Assembly: GCF_014395785.1 (NCBI RefSeq)
Contig: NZ_CP060713.1
Coordinates: forward strand, 3,438,501 to 3,502,500
Length of the DNA: 64,000 nucleotides
Direction: 5' to 3'
From: Nocardioides mesophilus
Lineage (GTDB): Bacteria; Actinomycetota; Actinomycetes; Propionibacteriales; Nocardioidaceae
This document shows positions 46,492-55,784 of the stretch, piece by piece. Made by a program: the position numbers and the translations under genes. Each line of letters starts with the position of its first letter. Positions within the stretch are counted from its first letter, which is position 1. The notes under the pieces were generated by a model. The model was not told where the DNA came from, made no database searches, and saw only the letters and a list, made by a program, of their open reading frames with translations.

Positions 46492-47541
46492 ATGGCCGTC
46501 GTCACCATGCGCCAGCTCCTCGAGAGCGGCGTCCACTTCGGGCACCAGACCCGTCGCTGGAACCCGAAGATGAAGCGCTTCATCATGACCGAGCGCAACG
46601 GCATCTACATCATCGACCTGCAGCAGTCGCTGGCCTACATCGACCGCGCCTACGCGTTCGTCAAGGAGACCGTCGGCAAGGGCGGCACCGTGATGTTCGT
46701 CGGCACCAAGAAGCAGGCCCAGCAGGCGATCTCCGAGCAGGCCACCCGCGTCGGGATGCCCTACGTGAACCAGCGCTGGCTCGGCGGCATGCTCACCAAC
46801 TTCCAGACGGTGCACCAGCGGATCAACCGCCTCAAGGAGCTCGACGAGATCGACTTCGACGACGTGGCCGGCAGCGGCCGCACGAAGAAGGAGCTCCTGG
46901 GCATGAAGCGGGAGCGTGACAAGCTCGACAAGACCCTGGGTGGCATCCGCGAGATGACCCGGACCCCGTCCGCGGTCTGGATCGTCGACACCAACAAGGA
47001 GCACCTGGCCGTCGAGGAGGCGCGCAAGCTGCGCATCCCGATCATCGGCATCCTGGACTCCAACTGCGACCCCGACCAGGTCGACTTCCCGATCCCGGGC
47101 AACGACGACGCGATCCGCGCCGTCAGCCTGCTGACCCGCGTGGTCGCCGACGCCGTCGCCGACGGCCTGATGTCGCGTTCGGGCGCCAAGGCCGAGGGCG
47201 CTGCTGCCGAGGCCGAGCCGCTCGCCGAGTGGGAGCGTGAGCTCCTGCAGGGCGACGCCGACCAGGCCGCCGTCGCCGCCACCGGTGGCACCACCGAGGC
47301 CACCGCCGCGGACGCCGGCACCGCGACCGAGACTCCGGCCAGCGAGGCCACCGGCGCCTCCTCCGAGGCTGCGGACGTTCCCGCCGCAGAGGCTGTGGCG
47401 GCCCCCGAGGCCCCCGCGGCCGAGACCGCTGTCGCCGAGGCGCCCGCGGCCGACGCCGCCGCGGCCGAGACCGCTGCGGCCGAGGCCCCCGCGGCCGACG
47501 CTGCCGCGGAGCAGGACGGCGCGGAGACCAGCCAGGCCTGA
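46492..47541 (+). CDS. rpsB: 30S ribosomal protein S2 with long Ala/Glu tail
   Basis: S2 binds late to the small subunit. The S2 core spans residues 1-230 ([34 protein letters not shown]). It is followed by about 118 residues of Ala/Glu/Thr/Pro-rich low complexity ending GAETSQA, making the protein 349 residues against about 240-290 usually. The tail resembles the tail of S16 in this window. ATG 46492. Confidence 0.96.
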   Translation: MAVVTMRQLLESGVHFGHQTRRWNPKMKRFIMTERNGIYIIDLQQSLAYIDRAYAFVKETVGKGGTVMFVGTKKQAQQAISEQATRVGMPYVNQRWLGGMLTNFQTVHQRINRLKELDEIDFDDVAGSGRTKKELLGMKRERDKLDKTLGGIREMTRTPSAVWIVDTNKEHLAVEEARKLRIPIIGILDSNCDPDQVDFPIPGNDDAIRAVSLLTRVVADAVADGLMSRSGAKAEGAAAEAEPLAEWERELLQGDADQAAVAATGGTTEATAADAGTATETPASEATGASSEAADVPAAEAVAAPEAPAAETAVAEAPAADAAAAETAAAEAPAADAAAEQDGAETSQA

Positions 47542-47544
47542 CCC

Positions 47545-47602
47545 GACCGTCGAGGACACGGGTGCGCGGCTCTCCAGGAGCCGCGCACCCGTGTCCACGG
47601 TC
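47545..47602 (+). terminator. Very stable hairpin between rpsB and tsf
   Basis: GGACACGGGTGCGCGGCTC (47554-47572) pairs perfectly with GAGCCGCGCACCCGTGTCC (47578-47596), a 19-bp stem with a 5-base loop; GACCGT and ACGGTC (47545-47550, 47597-47602) extend it after a 3-base bulge. A partial terminator between rpsB and tsf is known in other bacteria and would set the S2:EF-Ts ratio. No uracil run follows. Confidence 0.6.
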
Positions 47603-47660
47603 AGCGCTGCCGCGCACCAGCCCGGAACGACCCACCACCAGCACGAGGGAGTGCACAGAC

Positions 47661-48476
47661 ATGGCGAACATCACCGCCGCTGACGTCAAGAAGCTCCGCG
47701 ACCTCACCAGCGCGGGAATGATGGACAGCAAGAAGGCGCTCGAGGAGGCCGACGGCGACTTCGAGAAGGCCGTCGAGATCCTGCGCATCAAGGGGGGCCA
47801 GAAGGCCGCCAAGCGCGGTGCCGAGCGCACCGCCTCCGCCGGTCTCGTCGCCACCTCCGGCGAGGCGCTGGTCGAGCTCAACTGCGAGACCGACTTCGTC
47901 GCCAAGAGCGACGAGTTCATCGCCGTGGCGCAGCAGATCGCCGACGCCGCCGCGGAGGCCAAGCCGGCCGACCTCGAGGCGCTCAAGAGCGTCCCGCTCG
48001 GCGGCTCCACCGTCGGCGGGACCGTCGAGGGCCTCGCGGTCAAGATCGGCGAGAAGATCGAGCTCGGCCGCGTTGCCGTGTTCGACGGCCCGGTGGCGAC
48101 GTACATGCACCGTCGCGCCTCGGACCTTCCGCCCGCTGTGGGCGTTCTGGTCGAGTACGACGGTCCGGACGAGGACGCCGCCCGCGGCGCCGCGATGCAG
48201 ATCGCGGCCATGCGCCCGGAGTACGTCTCCCGCGACGAGGTCCCCGCCGACGTGGTGGCCAAGGAGCGCGAGATCGCCGAGGCGACCGCCCGCGAGGAGG
48301 GCAAGCCCGAGCAGGCGCTGCCGAAGATCATCGACGGTCGCGTCAACGGCTTCTACAAGCAGGTCGCGCTGCTCGACCAGCCCTCGGTCCAGGACTCGAA
48401 GAAGACGGTCAAGGCCGTGCTCGACGAGGCCGGCGTCACGGTCAAGCGCTTCGCGCGCTTCGAGGTCGGCGCCTGA
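47661..48476 (+). CDS. tsf: Elongation factor Ts
   Basis: EF-Ts exchanges GDP for GTP on EF-Tu. The 271-residue protein starts [27 protein letters not shown], the UBA-like domain, and has the conserved core segment [16 protein letters not shown] and two dimerisation subdomains. ATG 47661 follows GAGGGAG. It is coupled to rpsB upstream and pyrH downstream. Confidence 0.97.
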   Translation: MANITAADVKKLRDLTSAGMMDSKKALEEADGDFEKAVEILRIKGGQKAAKRGAERTASAGLVATSGEALVELNCETDFVAKSDEFIAVAQQIADAAAEAKPADLEALKSVPLGGSTVGGTVEGLAVKIGEKIELGRVAVFDGPVATYMHRRASDLPPAVGVLVEYDGPDEDAARGAAMQIAAMRPEYVSRDEVPADVVAKEREIAEATAREEGKPEQALPKIIDGRVNGFYKQVALLDQPSVQDSKKTVKAVLDEAGVTVKRFARFEVGA

Positions 48477-48600
48477 CGGGTTAGGGTTCTCGACAACGAG
48501 ACGACACGAGGAGGCCGGTTCCGTGGAAGGCAACACACCCACGCAGGACCGGCCTTCTCCGCTGTCCGGCCGTCTCGCCTCCACCCCGAAGGGATCTCCC

Positions 48601-49317
48601 GTGAGCGCCTACCGACGAGTCCTGCTCAAGCTGTCCGGCGAGGTGTTCGGTGGAGGCCGCGTCGGCCTCGACGTCGGCGTGGTCCGCAGCATCGCCAAGG
48701 AGATCGCCGCGGTGGTCAACGGCGGCACCGAGGTGGCCATCGTCGTCGGTGGCGGCAACTTCTTCCGCGGCGCCGAGCTCCAGCAGAATGGTCTGGACCG
48801 TTCCCGCGCCGACTACATGGGCATGCTCGGCACGGTCATGAACTGCCTGGCGCTGCAGGACTTCCTGGAGCAGGAGGGCGTCGAGACCCGGGTGCAGACC
48901 GCGATCACGATGGGCCAGGTCGCCGAGCCCTACATCCCCCGCCGCGCCATCCGGCACCTGGAGAAGGGCCGGGTCGTGATCTTCGGCGCCGGTGCCGGGA
49001 TGCCGTACTTCTCCACCGACACGGTCGCCGCGCAGCGGGCGCTGGAGATCCACGCCCAGGTGATCCTCATGGGCAAGCAGGGGGTCGACGGGGTCTACGA
49101 CGCCGACCCGAACAAGACCCCCGACGCGGTCAAGTTCGACCACCTGACCTACGACGAGTTCCTCACCCGCGGCCTCCAGGTCGCCGACGCCACCTCGGTG
49201 AGCCTCTGCCGCGACAACGACATCGACATGATCGTGTTCAACCTCTCCGAGGAGGGGAACATCGCCCGCGTCGTCGCGGGTGAGAAGATCGGTACGACGG
49301 TCGCGCGGAACGCCTGA
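48601..49317 (+). CDS. pyrH: Uridylate kinase
   Basis: PyrH makes UDP from UMP with ATP. The core starts [15 protein letters not shown] and includes [11 protein letters not shown] and [17 protein letters not shown]. The N-terminus is uncertain: GTG 48601 (238 residues, GAAGGGA upstream) is chosen, but GTG 48523 (264 residues) has an excellent GAGGAGG and would add a hydrophilic extension like that of the M. tuberculosis enzyme. An inverted repeat AGGCCGGT/ACCGGCCT spans the upstream ribosome site. Both starts could be used. Confidence 0.95.
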   Translation: MSAYRRVLLKLSGEVFGGGRVGLDVGVVRSIAKEIAAVVNGGTEVAIVVGGGNFFRGAELQQNGLDRSRADYMGMLGTVMNCLALQDFLEQEGVETRVQTAITMGQVAEPYIPRRAIRHLEKGRVVIFGAGAGMPYFSTDTVAAQRALEIHAQVILMGKQGVDGVYDADPNKTPDAVKFDHLTYDEFLTRGLQVADATSVSLCRDNDIDMIVFNLSEEGNIARVVAGEKIGTTVARNA

Positions 49318-49410
49318 GCGCGGCCGCCACGACGACGTACGCCGGGGCCGCGCGGTCCCGGGGCCACCCCTGCCCGACCACAGCACCAGCAGAACCGACG
49401 AGGAGCAGCC

Positions 49411-49968
49411 GTGATCAGTGACACCCTCAACGAGGCCGACGCCAAGATGAAGAAGGCCGTCGAGGTCACCCGTGAGGACTTCGCGGCGATCCGCACCGGG
49501 CGGGCGAACCCGTCGATGTTCCACAAGCTCACCGCCGACTACTACGGCACCCCGACCCCGCTGCAGCAGCTGGCCTCCTTCACCGTCCCGGAGGCGCGCG
49601 TCATCATCGTCGCGCCCTACGACATGAGCGCGATGTCGGCCATCGAGCGCGCGATCCGCGACTCCGACCTCGGCGTGAACCCCACCGACGACGGCAAGAC
49701 GATCCGGGTGGTGCTCCCCGAGCTCACCGAGGAGCGGCGCAAGGACTACATCAAGATGGCCCGCGTCAAGGCCGAGGACGGCAAGATCTCGGTGCGCAAC
49801 GTCCGTCGCCACGCGAAGCAGAGCCTCGAGAAGCTCGAGAAGGACGGCGAGGTCGGCAAGGACGACGTCACCGGCGCCGAGAAGCGGCTCGACGGGATGA
49901 CCAAGAAGCACACCGACGAGATCGACGAGATGCTCAAGCACAAGGAAGCCGAGCTGCTCGAGGTCTGA
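49411..49968 (+). CDS. frr: Ribosome recycling factor
   Basis: Frr splits the post-termination ribosome with EF-G. The 185-residue protein contains the signature RTGRANPSMFHKL and the long helical C-terminus (RRHAKQSLEKLEKDGEVGKDD). GAGGAGC precedes the GTG start. Part of the tsf-pyrH-frr cluster. Confidence 0.97.
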   Translation: MISDTLNEADAKMKKAVEVTREDFAAIRTGRANPSMFHKLTADYYGTPTPLQQLASFTVPEARVIIVAPYDMSAMSAIERAIRDSDLGVNPTDDGKTIRVVLPELTEERRKDYIKMARVKAEDGKISVRNVRRHAKQSLEKLEKDGEVGKDDVTGAEKRLDGMTKKHTDEIDEMLKHKEAELLEV

Positions 49969-49986
49969 GCACCTCGTCCGCCTGCC

Positions 49987-50850
49987 ATGACCTCCCCCGA
50001 CCAGCCGGCCACCCCGGCGCCGCCGATGCAGTCCGTGCCCACGCCGAGCCGGGCCGGGCGCAACCTGCCCGCCGCGATCGCCTCCGGCGTGGTCCTCGGG
50101 GCGGCGATCATCGTCTCGCTGCTGTTCTGGAAGGCAGCGTTCATGGTGATCGTGGTCGCCGCCGTCCTGGTGGCGATCTGGGAGCTCGGGCAGGCGTTCG
50201 CCACCGGTGACATCCGGCTGACCCGCGAGCCGCTCTGGGTCGGCGGTGCGGTGATGGTGCTCACCGCCTACGTCTTCGGAGCGCCGTCGCTGGTCACCGC
50301 GACCGCGGTGACGGTGCTGGCCTGCATGCTCTGGCGGCTGCGCGGCGGCATCTACGGTTACGTCCGCGACGTCACCGCGACGGCGTTCACCGCCTTCTAC
50401 GTGCCGTTCCTCGGTGGCTTCGTGGCGCTGATGCTGGCCGAGCCGCTCGGCGAGCGCGCGGTGATCACGTTCATCGTCGTGACCATCGCCTCCGACATCG
50501 GCGGGTACGCCGTCGGCGTGGTCGCCGGCAAGCACCCGATGGCTCCGGTGATCTCGCCGAAGAAGTCCTGGGAGGGCTTCGCCGGCTCGGCGGTCTCCTG
50601 CGTGGTCGCCGGCTGGCTGCTGGTGGTCTTCCTGCTCGAGGGCGACTGGTGGGTCGGCGCGCTGCTCGGGCTGATCGCCGTCGTCACGGCCACGCTGGGC
50701 GACCTCTGCGAGTCGGTGATCAAGCGCGACCTCGGCATCAAGGACATGTCCCAGATCGTGCCCGGGCACGGCGGACTGATGGACCGGCTGGACTCGTTGC
50801 TGGCCACGGCGGCGCCGACCTGGCTGCTGCTGCACTACCTCGTGTTCTGA
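49987..50850 (+). CDS. cdsA: Phosphatidate cytidylyltransferase
   Basis: CdsA makes CDP-diacylglycerol for phospholipid synthesis. The 287-residue protein has about eight membrane helices and the C-terminal signature SPKKSWEGFAGS followed by DLGIKDMSQIVPGHGGLMDRLDS. The N-terminal 25 residues are cytosolic and Pro-rich. The TGA overlaps the next start. Confidence 0.95.
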   Translation: MTSPDQPATPAPPMQSVPTPSRAGRNLPAAIASGVVLGAAIIVSLLFWKAAFMVIVVAAVLVAIWELGQAFATGDIRLTREPLWVGGAVMVLTAYVFGAPSLVTATAVTVLACMLWRLRGGIYGYVRDVTATAFTAFYVPFLGGFVALMLAEPLGERAVITFIVVTIASDIGGYAVGVVAGKHPMAPVISPKKSWEGFAGSAVSCVVAGWLLVVFLLEGDWWVGALLGLIAVVTATLGDLCESVIKRDLGIKDMSQIVPGHGGLMDRLDSLLATAAPTWLLLHYLVF

Positions 50851-51416
50851 TGCCACGACTGCACCTGGTGCGCCACGGCCGCTCCGCCGCCGACCCGGCG
50901 ACCGCGCCGGACACCTGGGGGCTGGACCCTGCCGGTCGGGGAGACCTCGACGCGCTCCGGGACGGCTCCGCGCTGCCGCGAGGGGCGGTTTGGTTCAGCA
51001 GCCCGGAGGCGAAGGCGCTCGAGACCGCCTGCTGGCTCACCGACACTCCGGTGACAGTGGTCCCCGAGCTGGCCGAGCACCGTCGCGGGGTGCACTGGTT
51101 CGCCGACCAGGCCGACTTCCGGGCCGCGGTACGACGTGCCTTCGCACGTCCCGAGGAGCGGGCGGTCCCGCAGTGGGAGCCGCTGAGCGCGGCGCGGGAC
51201 CGGCTGGTCCCGGCCGTCCGCACGCTGCTCGCGGCGCACCCGGACGACGACGTGGTCCTGGTCGGGCACGGCACCGCCTGGACCCTGCTGGTCTCCGAGC
51301 TGACCGGTCGGCCGCCGGACCTCGAGGCCTGGGCGGCGCTGCGGATGCCGGACGTGTGGGAGGTGCCGCGCCCGGCGGCGCCGCCGGACCGGCCGGCGTC
51401 CTACGGCACCGCCTGA
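50850..51416 (+). CDS. Histidine phosphatase-family protein
   Basis: A 188-residue histidine phosphatase (phosphoglycerate-mutase-like) with [11 protein letters not shown] at the N-terminus (RHG motif) and the second histidine in VLVGHGTAW. Both catalytic His are present. Substrate unknown. Its ATG overlaps the cdsA stop (TGATG), so it is coupled to cdsA. Confidence 0.85.
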   Translation: MPRLHLVRHGRSAADPATAPDTWGLDPAGRGDLDALRDGSALPRGAVWFSSPEAKALETACWLTDTPVTVVPELAEHRRGVHWFADQADFRAAVRRAFARPEERAVPQWEPLSAARDRLVPAVRTLLAAHPDDDVVLVGHGTAWTLLVSELTGRPPDLEAWAALRMPDVWEVPRPAAPPDRPASYGTA

Positions 51417-51519
51417 GCCCTCGGGCACGGCCGGCGCCGTCGGTCCCGGCCGTCGCGCGACGGTGCGCGGAGGCGACGATTGGGGCCGACCGGGGGGCGG
51501 GTGGGAGGATGGGCGGGTC

Positions 51520-52701
51520 ATGAATGAGCCCCCTGCCCAGCCCAGCACCCCCGAACCGACGGTCGAGGCCCCCGAGCCGACCGGTCGGGGCACCCTTCCC
51601 CTCGTCTTCGACGAGCCGCGCGGCCGCCGCAAGCCGCCGCGGCACCTCGCCGACCTCACGGCCGCCGAGCGCAAGGAGCTCGTGGCCGGCCTCGGCCTGC
51701 CGGGCTTCCGGGCCAAGCAGCTCTCCACCCACTACTTCTCCCGGCTGGTCGACGACCCCGCGCTGATGACCGACCTGCCGGCCGCCGAGCGCGAGCAGCT
51801 GGTCGCCGGGCTGCTCCCGGAGCTGATGACCTCGCTGCGCACCCTCGAGGCGGACAAGGGCACCACCCGCAAGACCTTGTGGCGGCTCTTCGACGGCGCC
51901 CTGGTCGAGTCGGTGCTGATGCGCTACCCGGACCGGGTGACGATGTGTGTCTCGTCCCAGGCGGGCTGCGGGATGGCCTGCCCGTTCTGCGCGACGGGGC
52001 AGGGCGGCCTGCAGCGCAACATGTCCACTGCCGAGATCGTCGAGCAGGTGGTCGCCGGGGCCCGGTCGCTGGCCCGCGGCGAGGTGCCCGGTGGCCCCGG
52101 GCGGGTCTCCAACGTGGTGTTCATGGGCATGGGGGAGCCGATGGCCAACTACAAGGCGGTCATGGGAGCCATCCGGCGGATGACGGACCCTGCCCCCGAC
52201 GGCCTGGGCATGTCCGCGCGGGGCATCACGCTGTCGACCGTCGGACTGGTGCCGCGGATCGAGCAGCTGGCGACCGAAGGCATCCCGGTCACCCTGGCGC
52301 TGTCGCTGCACGCCCCCGACGACGAGCTCCGCAACGAGCTCGTGCCGATCAACACCCGCTGGTCGGTGCACGAGGCGGTGGCGGCGGCGTGGAACTACGC
52401 CCGCGTGAGCAAGCGCCGCGTCTCGATCGAGTACGCCATGATGCGCGACATCAACGACCAGGGCTGGCGGGCCGACCTGCTCGGCGACGTGCTGACGTCG
52501 TACGGCGACTGGGGCTGGGTGCACGTCAACCTGATTCCGCTGAACCCGACGCCGGGGTCGAAGTGGACCGCGTCGCGCCGCGAGGACGAGCGCGAGTTCG
52601 TCCGCCGGCTGGAGGCCAAGGGCGTGCCCACCACCGTCCGCGACACCCGCGGCAGCGAGATCGACGGTGCCTGCGGCCAGCTCGCCGCCACGGACGCCTG
52701 A
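51520..52701 (+). CDS. rlmN: 23S rRNA (adenine-2503-C2)-methyltransferase RlmN
   Basis: RlmN is a radical SAM methyltransferase of A2503 in 23S rRNA and of A37 in some tRNAs. The 393-residue protein has the FeS cluster triad C150-x3-C154-x2-C157 in [13 protein letters not shown] and the GEP-type motif GMGEPMANY. The N-terminus carries a 40-residue Pro-rich extension before [16 protein letters not shown] 51520 was chosen; GTG codons upstream lie in GC-rich linker. Confidence 0.94.
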   Translation: MNEPPAQPSTPEPTVEAPEPTGRGTLPLVFDEPRGRRKPPRHLADLTAAERKELVAGLGLPGFRAKQLSTHYFSRLVDDPALMTDLPAAEREQLVAGLLPELMTSLRTLEADKGTTRKTLWRLFDGALVESVLMRYPDRVTMCVSSQAGCGMACPFCATGQGGLQRNMSTAEIVEQVVAGARSLARGEVPGGPGRVSNVVFMGMGEPMANYKAVMGAIRRMTDPAPDGLGMSARGITLSTVGLVPRIEQLATEGIPVTLALSLHAPDDELRNELVPINTRWSVHEAVAAAWNYARVSKRRVSIEYAMMRDINDQGWRADLLGDVLTSYGDWGWVHVNLIPLNPTPGSKWTASRREDEREFVRRLEAKGVPTTVRDTRGSEIDGACGQLAATDA

Positions 52702-52710
52702 GGGCGGCCG

Positions 52711-53349
52711 GTGACCGGGAGCCGCCGGTACTACGACGCCGAAGCCGCGGACTACGACGAGTCCCGCGGAGGCCGGGCGAGGGCCCGCGCCGCCGCGGCG
52801 GCCGTCGTGGAGCTGGTGCCTCCGGGCGGGACGCTCCTCGACGTGGCCGGCGGCACGGGCATCGTCTCCAGCGAGCTCAGCGACCTGGGCTGGTCCGTGC
52901 TGGTGCTCGACGGCTCGCACGGCATGTTGCGGGTCGCGGCCGACCGGCTCCCGGGCCGGCAGCTGCAGGCCGTCGCGGACCGGATGCCGGTCCGGGACGG
53001 GTCCGTCGACGTGGTCACGGTGGTGTGGCTGCTGCACCTGCTCGACGTGCCCACCGCGGACCGGGTCCTGGCCGAGGCGGCACGGGTGCTCCGGCCCGGT
53101 GGTCACCTGGTCACGACGGTGGACAAGAGCCTCGCCCACGGCAGGGTGCCGAAACGACCCTCCGACAACCGCGAGCGCGTGGACCTCGTCGCCCGTCGCC
53201 TCGGTCTCGGCCTGGTCGGCGGTACGTCGTTCTCCGGGCGCAGCGACTGGGGGTCGGCCACGTCCGGGGACCCGGTCTTCCCGGTGGTCGGCTACCGCAA
53301 GCTCAGCACGGCCGGCCCGATCGGCCCGGTCGGCAAGGCGACCGCCTGA
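52711..53349 (+). CDS. Class I SAM-dependent methyltransferase
   Basis: A 212-residue methyltransferase: motif I LLDVAGGTGIVSSEL (about residues 40-54), then VLDGSHGMLRVAADRL and VRDGSVDVVTVVWLLHLL, in the usual Methyltransf_11 order. It follows rlmN by 9 bp, probably in an operon, but rRNA or tRNA methylation is not implied. Substrate unknown. Confidence 0.85.
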   Translation: MTGSRRYYDAEAADYDESRGGRARARAAAAAVVELVPPGGTLLDVAGGTGIVSSELSDLGWSVLVLDGSHGMLRVAADRLPGRQLQAVADRMPVRDGSVDVVTVVWLLHLLDVPTADRVLAEAARVLRPGGHLVTTVDKSLAHGRVPKRPSDNRERVDLVARRLGLGLVGGTSFSGRSDWGSATSGDPVFPVVGYRKLSTAGPIGPVGKATA

Positions 53350-53397
53350 GGTCGGACCCGCGGCGGCGTGGCGAGCCGGCGACGGACCTCCGCACCG

Positions 53398-53483
53398 GCG
53401 CTCGGACATGCACTCGCGCCGGTCCTGCGGGCGTCCTGCGCCTGCGTCGCGCCCCGGCCGCTTCGGTGTGCATGTCGGAGCGC
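53398..53483. repeat. 16-bp inverted repeat in the convergent gap
   Basis: GCGCTCGGACATGCAC (53398-53413) and GTGCATGTCGGAGCGC (53468-53483) pair with one mismatch across a 54-base loop. The repeat lies between the converging methyltransferase and LOG genes, where it could form a loose terminator or be a remnant of a repeat element. Confidence 0.6.
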
Positions 53484-53532
53484 AGGCGCCGCCGGGACTC
53501 CGCCCGCGCCGGCCTCCGACCGGCGCCCGGAG

Positions 53533-54627
53533 TCAGCGCGACGTGAGGTGCGGCAGCACGTCCTCGGTGGAGTCGACGAGGTGCACCCGGTCGGCCATCT
53601 GACGCCCGGCGGCCAGCGCCTCGAGCAGCGGCCAGGCCGGCAGCACCCGGGTCCAGTGGTCGACGCCCACCAGCACCATCGAGGCCACCGTGTCCGGCGT
53701 GGAGTAGTAGTTCTCGCAGGCGTCCTGGAAGACCTCCTGGACGGTGCCGGCGCGCCCCGGGAGGAAGACGATGCCGGTGTCGCAGAGGTGCAGCAGGATG
53801 TCCTCGCGGATCGCGTTCTTGAAGTACTTCGCGATGCGGGTGGCGAAGGCGTTGGGCGGCTCGTGCCCGTAGAACCAGGTGGGGATGCCCAGCGAGTCAC
53901 CGCCGGCCGGCCAGCGCCGGAGCACCTCGAACGACGCGCGGGCCCACGCCGACACCGAGGGGCTGAAGGCCGGCACCGCGGCCAGGACCTCGACGGCGTC
54001 GTCGAGGGCGGCGTCGTCGTAGGGCGCGAGGTAGGCGCCCAGGTTGGCTGCCTCCATCGCCCCGGGTCCGCCGCCGGTGGCCACGAAGAGCCCGGCCCGG
54101 GCGAGCGTCCGTCCCAGGCGCGCGGCGTCGAGGTAGGCCCGGGTATCGCGCTCCAGCTCGTGTCCCCCCATCACCCCGACCAGCCGCAGGTCCGCGACCG
54201 TCTCGGACAGGGCGTCGTCGATGGCATGGTCGTGCAGTGCCCGGGCGAGGTCGTGGGCCAGGTCGCGGGACCCGCGGGACCAGGCGTAGGCCCGGGCGTC
54301 CGGCGTCGCGTCGTAGGAGGTCTCCAGGCCTTGGTAGAGCTCTGCGGGCGTGTAGAGGTGGGCCCGATAGGGGTTCACCGGCACGTCGGGCACCTGCGGG
54401 AAGATCAGGGCGCCCCGCTCGCGCAGGTCGCTCTCGGCGTCGCTCTCCAGGTCGCAGCCGAGGAGCACCGAGCCGTCGGCGTCGAGCTTGCCGAGCGCCT
54501 CGGAGCGGTCCCGGAGGTCGACGTCTTGCAGCCGCCAGCCGGCCATCGACGTCGCCCCGGCCGCCACCAGCGCGTCGAACTGCTCGAGGCTCTCCACCTC
54601 GGTGATCCCTCGTTGCCGGTTCCCCAC
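53533..54627 (-). CDS. LOG-family Rossmann protein (lysine decarboxylase-like)
   Basis: A 364-residue protein of the LOG family (nucleotide 5'-monophosphate phosphoribohydrolase-like). The motif pair is ATGGGPGAMEAAN and PGRAGTVQE; the second is normally PGGxGTxxE, so the second glycine is changed. It also has about 110 residues before the Rossmann core, more than in the cytokinin-activating LOG enzymes. True LOG activity is doubtful; a nucleotide-binding role is safer. Confidence 0.8.
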   Translation of the reverse strand: MGNRQRGITEVESLEQFDALVAAGATSMAGWRLQDVDLRDRSEALGKLDADGSVLLGCDLESDAESDLRERGALIFPQVPDVPVNPYRAHLYTPAELYQGLETSYDATPDARAYAWSRGSRDLAHDLARALHDHAIDDALSETVADLRLVGVMGGHELERDTRAYLDAARLGRTLARAGLFVATGGGPGAMEAANLGAYLAPYDDAALDDAVEVLAAVPAFSPSVSAWARASFEVLRRWPAGGDSLGIPTWFYGHEPPNAFATRIAKYFKNAIREDILLHLCDTGIVFLPGRAGTVQEVFQDACENYYSTPDTVASMVLVGVDHWTRVLPAWPLLEALAAGRQMADRVHLVDSTEDVLPHLTSR

Positions 54628-54647
54628 GGCGTCGAACCTAGTCGACC

Positions 54648-55523
54648 TCAGAACGCGGAGGCGACCAGCTCACCGAAGAGGGCGTGCTCGTCGGCCACCG
54701 CGGGGTCGAGCCCCCGGGCACGGAACCATCCGCACACGTTGGTGCAGTCGCGCATCAAGAAGTCCGTGCCGGTCGGGTTCGCCACCACGTCGACCGCCTG
54801 CGGCAGGTCGATGATCACCAGCCGCTCGCCGGCGGCGAGGACGTTGTACGGCGACAGGTCGCCATGGGCGACGCCGTGCCGGGCGAGGATGATCATGGCC
54901 TCCCGCAGCTGCTCGAAGTAGGACCGCAGCAGCTCCGGGTCCGGTCGCGTCTGGGCCAGCCGGGGCGCCGCCTCCCCGTCGACGGTGACGAGCTCCATGA
55001 GGATCTCGGTGCCGTCGATCTGCACCGGGTAGGGGACCGGGACGCCGGCGGACCAGAACCGTGTCAACGCCTCCCACTCCGCCCAGGCCCACTGACCGGC
55101 CGCGACGGCACGACCGTGGGCGGTCTTCTTGGCCAGGGCCCGGGCGTCGCGGCTGTTCCGGGTCCGGCGGCCCTCGGTGTAGGCGGTGCTGCGGTGGAAC
55201 GAACGGTGCTGCTCGTCGCGGTAGCGCTTGGCGGCGAGCACCACGCTCTGGTCGGGGTCGTCCGGGACGGCGCGCTCGAGCAGGAAGACGTCGGCCTCCT
55301 TGCCGGTCTTGAGCACGCCGAGCTCGGTGTCGAGCGCGGCCTGGGAGGTGACCACCCAGTCCGGACGGGGCTCGGGGCCGCGCGAGAGCGGCTCCACGCT
55401 GAGCCAGGTCGACCAGCGCTGACCCTCGTCGGGGTCGTCGGCGGTGCGGAAATCGAAGACGAAGAACGGGTCGAGATCGGAACCGGCGGGGCCGAACTCA
55501 GGTGAGGCGGTGTCGGAAGACAA
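54648..55523 (-). CDS. RIO-family serine kinase
   Basis: A 291-residue RIO-type atypical kinase, similar to RIO1, which is common in archaea and eukaryotes and present in some bacteria. Visible motifs: the P-loop-like TGKEADVFLLERA, the Lys in VVLAAKRYRDE, the catalytic loop HGDLSPYNVL, and the metal-binding VIIDLPQAVD. TTG 55523 is chosen because AGGAG lies 8 bases upstream; a TTG at 55574 has no ribosome site. Function in bacteria unknown. A short upstream ORF overlaps its start. Confidence 0.88.
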   Translation of the reverse strand: MSSDTASPEFGPAGSDLDPFFVFDFRTADDPDEGQRWSTWLSVEPLSRGPEPRPDWVVTSQAALDTELGVLKTGKEADVFLLERAVPDDPDQSVVLAAKRYRDEQHRSFHRSTAYTEGRRTRNSRDARALAKKTAHGRAVAAGQWAWAEWEALTRFWSAGVPVPYPVQIDGTEILMELVTVDGEAAPRLAQTRPDPELLRSYFEQLREAMIILARHGVAHGDLSPYNVLAAGERLVIIDLPQAVDVVANPTGTDFLMRDCTNVCGWFRARGLDPAVADEHALFGELVASAF

Positions 55524-55587
55524 CGGAGGAGCTCCTGGAGTGAGAGGGGGAGAGGGCTGCAGACAGGCAGACAACGTCGACGCGCAT
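55498..55587 (-). CDS. Possible 29-residue leader peptide of the RIO kinase gene
   Basis: ATG 55587 lies 6 bases after AGAGGAG (55594-55600), the strongest ribosome site in the region. The frame encodes MRVDVVCLSAALSPSHSRSS... and stops at 55498, inside the kinase gene and out of its frame. Translation of the leader would pass over the kinase start, so it could couple or attenuate expression. The single Cys and the serine cluster recall amino-acid-sensing leaders, but the resemblance is weak. Confidence 0.35.
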   Translation of the reverse strand: MRVDVVCLSAALSPSHSRSSSVVFRHRLT

Positions 55588-55784
55588 GCTCATCTCCTCT
55601 CACTCGGCCCGCTGGGCGCGGGACCGCGACGCTCCGTCGCGGTGGCTGGACCCAGGATGGAGGAGCCGACCGGTCGGCCGCAACGCATTTTCCGGCCCGA
55701 CCCCCTCGGTAGACTCCTCCCACCTGCCTCGGGCAGCGCGGCGATGCCGCGCGACCCGGGCCGGAGCAGAGGAGAGGGGACCCC

